Positions 14,901-18,881 of a stretch of DNA of 18,881 bases are shown one piece after another (the stretch's first letter is position 1; the number at the start of each line of letters is the position of its first letter). Location of the stretch: the NCBI GenBank assembly GCA_964616755.1, contig CAZTSI010000057.1, positions 1 to 18,881 on the forward strand, written 5' to 3'. A model generated the notes under the pieces. It searched no databases. It was not told the DNA's origin and saw only the letters and a list, made by a program, of their open reading frames with translations. Both the position numbers and the translations under genes were made by a program. This DNA comes from CAYNFR01 sp964616755 (lineage in GTDB: Bacteria; Bacteroidota; Bacteroidia; Chitinophagales; Saprospiraceae).

Positions 14901-17900
14901 ATGATGAAAACGAGTTTTACACGTTCTCTGAAGAAACGATGGCAAATGTTAGTGCCGTTGGTGTTCTTTAGTTTTATTTCTTACACACAGATGTATGCTG
15001 CATGTCCCGAGAAGATTTCGGACTTTGACATGACGCTAGATTGTGAGGCTCAATTAAATATTATTGCGCCAGCGGGGGTTACCGGATTGAAATTGGTCGT
15101 TTCTGGTACCGAATTTGATTTGCCTATTAACCATGCGACAAATATTCTTGCGCCGGGTCAAGCATTCAAACTTAAGTTTAAGTGCAGTGACGCGGGCAAG
15201 TCTGATGCGTTAATAGATGCGACATTTATTAACTACAATTTTCTTACTGGTGCTGGATCTGGCACATATGATTTTAGCGCAGCTGGAGCACCTGTCCTAA
15301 GGGCGAATACTGCTGGAACAGGAGGTACTTTAAACCTTGTTGTCACCAATAAAATTAAGCCCTCATGCCCAGGAGGCTCAAATGGTGAAATGTGGGTGCA
15401 AGTCGTAGGTGTAGGTATTGTTGATAAATGTAAGACATCAACCTTTTCACTTAACTTGAATGGCACGATTATCAATAATGTGGCCATCGGCGGAGTCGCT
15501 AAGTTTACTGGTTTGTCACAGGGTACCTATACGGCGACCATTTCAGGTACGACGTATTCTTGCCCTTGTCCGATGACTAGAAATCCTGTCACGGATATTT
15601 TACTTGATCCAGCGCTTGGCACTGTTTCTATAGCTTGTATAGACCAAATAAATGTATCTGTAAGTGCGAATTGTACAGGTCATATTGACTTTAGAGACAT
15701 TCTACTTGGTGCAAACGATCCTTGCGGTTCAGTACCACCCATGATTGATCGCTTTGTAGTCTATGCAGGCAATGTACTGGTGGGTTCTGGTTCGGCGATG
15801 AGCAGTCCGATTTTGTCATTTGACGCCTCTAATTACTTAGACCAAAAATTGAAAGTTGAAGTGTATGACGACGATAGCGGCAACTGGTGCTGGGGCTATG
15901 CGCTCGTAGAAGACAAATCCCCGCCTATCATAACTTGTAATGACGGTGGGCCGAAGAATATACTTTGCTTGGATTTTGCCGGTAATCTAATGGCAGAATT
16001 GGAAAACAGAGTAACCGACTGTAGTGGCGTAGAAGATATCACGATCATTCGTCAAGAAACGAATGATGATTGTCCTCCAACTACTCCGGGTACTACAGTC
16101 CCTAATCCACAACAGGTATTAAAGACAATAACGTTTACTTATTTTGCTACCGACACGCGAGGTTTCAGATCTAATACATGTACAGATACAATCCGAATTT
16201 TGAGATTTGATCCTATAGCTGGCAATGAAAGGCTCGATTTGCCTGGCGTAATTATCATGCCTCCAAATTTTGTGATCAATCCAGGGGAAGGCCATAGAGG
16301 GCCAATAGACTGCGCAGATAATCGAATAGTTTATCAGGATGCAGATCGTTGCAGACCTGCTCCGATTGGATTGGCTGCCGGTGGTACTATGTTCCCTAGA
16401 TTGAGATATTATACAACAGATGAAGTTGAGAAAATAGCAGATCTTTTCCCTGCTAACTATCCTAGTCCAAGTCAAGCTCAGGCTCAAACCGTGCGTCAAA
16501 TGATTGAAGGATGTCAGATTGCTGTTGATTATCAAGATCAAGTTTTTGACTTTGGATGTAAAAAGAAGGTGCTCCGTAACTGGTATTTACGAGAGTGGTC
16601 TTGTGATGGTGAGCAATCTAGATTTTTAGGAATGCAGGAAATTGTAATCACAGATGATACTGCGCCAACTTTCACTACAAGAGTTCCTGATTTAACCTTC
16701 TCAGTAGATGCATTTGAATGTTCACGAGTAGTGGATATACAGCGTCCGACATTGGCCGATAATTGTGCTGCTGTAAATCAGCTAGAATTGAAATACTTAG
16801 TATATGATGAAGATTGGAAATTGATTGGTCCAGATGTAAATGCAGCAGCTTCTTTTAGATTTAAGTTTCCATTTGGACATCATCATGTAGTCTATATAGC
16901 CGAAGATCCTTGCGATAATGTAAGGCGAGATACGGCTGACGTATGGATTATTGATCAAACGCCACCTGTCGTTATTTGTAAGGAATTTTTAGTAATCGGG
17001 CTAAGCGCCGATGGATTAGTGAGAGTTCCTTTTAGTGCCTTTGACAATGGAAGTTATGATGATTGTGGTATTGAATCACGATGTGTGGTACGCATGGATG
17101 ATCTAGACTTATTGAATTCTCTAGATACAGATAATGACGGAGAGATACTGTTCAGTACGTTCAATAATGCGGCAATTGCATGTGGGCGCGATTACAGTGC
17201 TTATGCCTATAAATATACCTCAGGGCCAAAGAATAACGGCTTGTACTACATTAATCGAGATGTAATCTGTACTCCGTTTGTTTCTTTCTGCTGTGAAGAT
17301 AATACGGGTCAGAATGATGATATTATGATACAGTTTAGAGCCACGGATATTTATGGCAATGTTAATCAGTGTATGGTGTTCGTAGATCTTCAAGACAAGA
17401 GCATTCCTACAGTGACATGCCCAAGTAGCATTACTGTCGATTGTCGTCTGCCAATTCCTGGTTTTGAAGCGATTAAAGATAGATGGGTGCCAGCTGCTCA
17501 AGACGTATTAGATGGATTATTTGGATCTGTTGTTGCGCAAAATGATCAAAAAGCATTTGGCCTACCTGGAAAATACTTAATCTCTACTGGAAACTTTGTA
17601 GATGGTACTTACTTTGATAATTGTTTAGCTCCTAGAGTGGAGGTGTTCACTACCGGCGGGGTTGATAACTGTGGTTTAGGGATTATTCGTAGACGATTCA
17701 GAGCAATTGATGCCGATGGCAATATTTCCAATACATGTGAGCAAGTGATTACAGTTGATAGAATACATCTACTAGATGGTAGAGCTTTTACAACTGTGCC
17801 GCGCGATACTACGATCAGTGATGGTTGTAAGGATCCTAGTGTATTAGCAGAAGAAAGTTTCGGCGAACCATTCGTTGAGGATGAGTCTTGCAGTTTGTTG

Positions 17901-18881
17901 GGTCTTTCAGTCGAAAATCAAATATTCTACTTTAATTCATTAGATGATAATTCAGATGCTTGTTTTAAGATTGTCCGAACGTTCTCTTTGATTGATTGGT
18001 GTAGACGTGTAGATCCAAATTCTACTGGATTTATCCTAGATACGCATACTCAGATCATTAAAGTTAATGATCCTGAAGGTCCAGTCATTACTTGCGCTCC
18101 AGATGTTGTGGTCAACTCTGATGATTGCACTAACGCATCGGTTACGCTTTCAGCAAGTGCTACTGATGATTGCACAGCTGGTGCTGCTTTACAATGGACT
18201 GCACGGGTAGATTTAGATAGAAATAACGATGGCTCTTTCGACGACAGCTTTACGGTTTCACTTTCAAATAATAATAATGGTTCAGTCTCTCATACCGGCA
18301 ACTACCCGATTGGAAGACACAAAATAACATTCACTGTTCGCGACAGATGTGGTAACGAAGCGACTTGTGAACAAGACTTTACGATTAATAATACGAAGAG
18401 ACCTACTCCTGTGGCAGTAGATCTTAGAACGGTAATCATGCCTGTGGTAGGTATGGTAGAGATTTGGGCTGGTGATTTCGAGCGCAGCAGTTCGCACCCG
18501 TGTGTACCATATGACAGCTTGATGTTCTTCATTACCCGTGCTAATCAATCATTTGCGGAGAGAGTTACAAGTATGAGATTTACTTGTGCAACGCTTACGC
18601 AGGATGAATTGAAAAACGGTGTTAATCTTAAGTTTTTTGTGGCTTATCGTTCAGGTACTGGTGAATTAATTTCTGCCTTTACTAATGTTAACCTCAGAAT
18701 TCAAGACAATACTGGTGTATGTAACCAGGCTTTAAGTACATCTGCATTTATTGCTGGTAATATCCATACAGAGTCTAATGACAATATTCCTAACATTTCT
18801 GTTGATCTAAGAGGCGGTAATCAAGGCGCAGCTGCGATAGAATCTTCAATGACGGACGCATTGGGTGAATATGCTTTCCCT
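14901..18881 (+). CDS. Large secreted multidomain protein with repeated HYR/Ig-like modules (3' end beyond window)
   Basis: Open from ATG 14901 to the window edge, 1327 codons without a stop, so partial at the 3' end. Residues 1-33 form a signal peptide (basic RSLKKR, hydrophobic core, cleavage near MYA/A). Residues about 150-225 resemble a SprB-type repeat (CPGGSNGEMWV to LSQGTYTATISG). At least five modules open with a D-x(3)-P motif, about residues 338 (DKSPP), 586 (DTAP), 685 (DQTPP), 832 (DKSIP) and 1057 (DPEGP); four of the five then have a Cys 8 residues after the Asp. Two DxDxDG-like loops (D742 and D1104) may bind calcium. CWGYALVEDKSP (330-341) and YLREW (562-566) match the upstream protein. 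The last residues (AGNIHTES to DALGEYAFP) begin a carboxypeptidase-regulatory-like domain, which in related proteins is followed by a dockerin-like region and a sorting tail. Probably surface-exposed; the ligand is unknown. Confidence 0.88.
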   Translation, partial: MMKTSFTRSLKKRWQMLVPLVFFSFISYTQMYAACPEKISDFDMTLDCEAQLNIIAPAGVTGLKLVVSGTEFDLPINHATNILAPGQAFKLKFKCSDAGKSDALIDATFINYNFLTGAGSGTYDFSAAGAPVLRANTAGTGGTLNLVVTNKIKPSCPGGSNGEMWVQVVGVGIVDKCKTSTFSLNLNGTIINNVAIGGVAKFTGLSQGTYTATISGTTYSCPCPMTRNPVTDILLDPALGTVSIACIDQINVSVSANCTGHIDFRDILLGANDPCGSVPPMIDRFVVYAGNVLVGSGSAMSSPILSFDASNYLDQKLKVEVYDDDSGNWCWGYALVEDKSPPIITCNDGGPKNILCLDFAGNLMAELENRVTDCSGVEDITIIRQETNDDCPPTTPGTTVPNPQQVLKTITFTYFATDTRGFRSNTCTDTIRILRFDPIAGNERLDLPGVIIMPPNFVINPGEGHRGPIDCADNRIVYQDADRCRPAPIGLAAGGTMFPRLRYYTTDEVEKIADLFPANYPSPSQAQAQTVRQMIEGCQIAVDYQDQVFDFGCKKKVLRNWYLREWSCDGEQSRFLGMQEIVITDDTAPTFTTRVPDLTFSVDAFECSRVVDIQRPTLADNCAAVNQLELKYLVYDEDWKLIGPDVNAAASFRFKFPFGHHHVVYIAEDPCDNVRRDTADVWIIDQTPPVVICKEFLVIGLSADGLVRVPFSAFDNGSYDDCGIESRCVVRMDDLDLLNSLDTDNDGEILFSTFNNAAIACGRDYSAYAYKYTSGPKNNGLYYINRDVICTPFVSFCCEDNTGQNDDIMIQFRATDIYGNVNQCMVFVDLQDKSIPTVTCPSSITVDCRLPIPGFEAIKDRWVPAAQDVLDGLFGSVVAQNDQKAFGLPGKYLISTGNFVDGTYFDNCLAPRVEVFTTGGVDNCGLGIIRRRFRAIDADGNISNTCEQVITVDRIHLLDGRAFTTVPRDTTISDGCKDPSVLAEESFGEPFVEDESCSLLGLSVENQIFYFNSLDDNSDACFKIVRTFSLIDWCRRVDPNSTGFILDTHTQIIKVNDPEGPVITCAPDVVVNSDDCTNASVTLSASATDDCTAGAALQWTARVDLDRNNDGSFDDSFTVSLSNNNNGSVSHTGNYPIGRHKITFTVRDRCGNEATCEQDFTINNTKRPTPVAVDLRTVIMPVVGMVEIWAGDFERSSSHPCVPYDSLMFFITRANQSFAERVTSMRFTCATLTQDELKNGVNLKFFVAYRSGTGELISAFTNVNLRIQDNTGVCNQALSTSAFIAGNIHTESNDNIPNISVDLRGGNQGAAAIESSMTDALGEYAFP

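Noticed and set aside
14993..15010. Lipobox at the signal peptide of the second secreted protein (YAAC)
   Set aside because: Position -3 is Tyr rather than Leu or a similar residue, and the Cys is probably one of many extracellular cysteines; ordinary signal peptidase I cleavage fits better.
16119..16541. Minus-strand open frame of about 140 codons inside the second secreted gene
   Set aside because: The + strand frame is continuous from a signal peptide through recognisable modules. The antisense product has low-complexity composition and no recognisable domain.
18265..18280. AAT trinucleotide run (four copies, encoding NNNN) as a phase-variable repeat
   Set aside because: A triplet repeat cannot shift the frame, and four copies are too few to suggest slippage-based variation.

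Overview
The window comes from a member of the Bacteroidota, most likely of the Saprospiria or a related lineage. This rests on three things: the gene order tRNA-Trp, secE, nusG, rplKAJL, rpoBC; A-rich, Shine-Dalgarno-poor translation starts with TAnnTTTG-type promoter elements; and two large secreted proteins, one with a dockerin-like domain and a type IX secretion (T9SS) sorting tail. The lineage is inferred from protein patterns, since no search was possible. A run of 10 N inside rpoC shows this is a scaffolded draft assembly.

Bases 1-11389 hold a classical housekeeping transcription and translation cluster, all on the + strand and tightly packed. It starts with the 3' part of tRNA-Trp, then secE (translocase subunit), nusG (transcription elongation factor), rplK, rplA, rplJ and rplL (L11, L1, L10, L7/L12), then rpoB and rpoC (RNA polymerase beta and beta'). 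A long perfect hairpin lies between rplL and rpoB, where many bacteria reduce transcription between ribosomal-protein and polymerase genes. A textbook intrinsic terminator closes the cluster after rpoC. The apparent split of rpoC is explained by the N gap: the flanking sequence joins in frame at the last cysteine of a zinc site once the Ns are treated as a placeholder.

Bases 11390-18881 hold two large genes in tandem on the + strand for secreted, cysteine-containing, multidomain proteins. The first (11621-14629, about 1002 aa) has a signal peptide, HYR/Ig-like modules, a Gly-Ser-rich linker with four spaced [T/S]GSG motifs, a dockerin-like EF-hand region and a C-terminal T9SS sorting domain. 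The second starts at 14901 and stays open to the window end (at least 1327 codons). It has a signal peptide, a possible SprB-like domain, at least five modules opening with a D-x(3)-P motif, two further DxDxDG-type loops, and the start of a carboxypeptidase-regulatory-like domain at the edge. The two share motifs (CWG-x(2)-LVEDKSP and YLREW), so they look like paralogues or products of module shuffling.

The leaders of the two secreted-protein genes are unusual. Each has a TATATTTG promoter element about 145-220 bases before the start codon, and each leader contains several short perfect inverted repeats. In the first, a 10-bp-arm inverted repeat surrounds the promoter element itself. I see no CRISPR array, transposase, phage gene, toxin-antitoxin pair or defence cassette. 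The most novel material is the secreted pair and its structured leaders.
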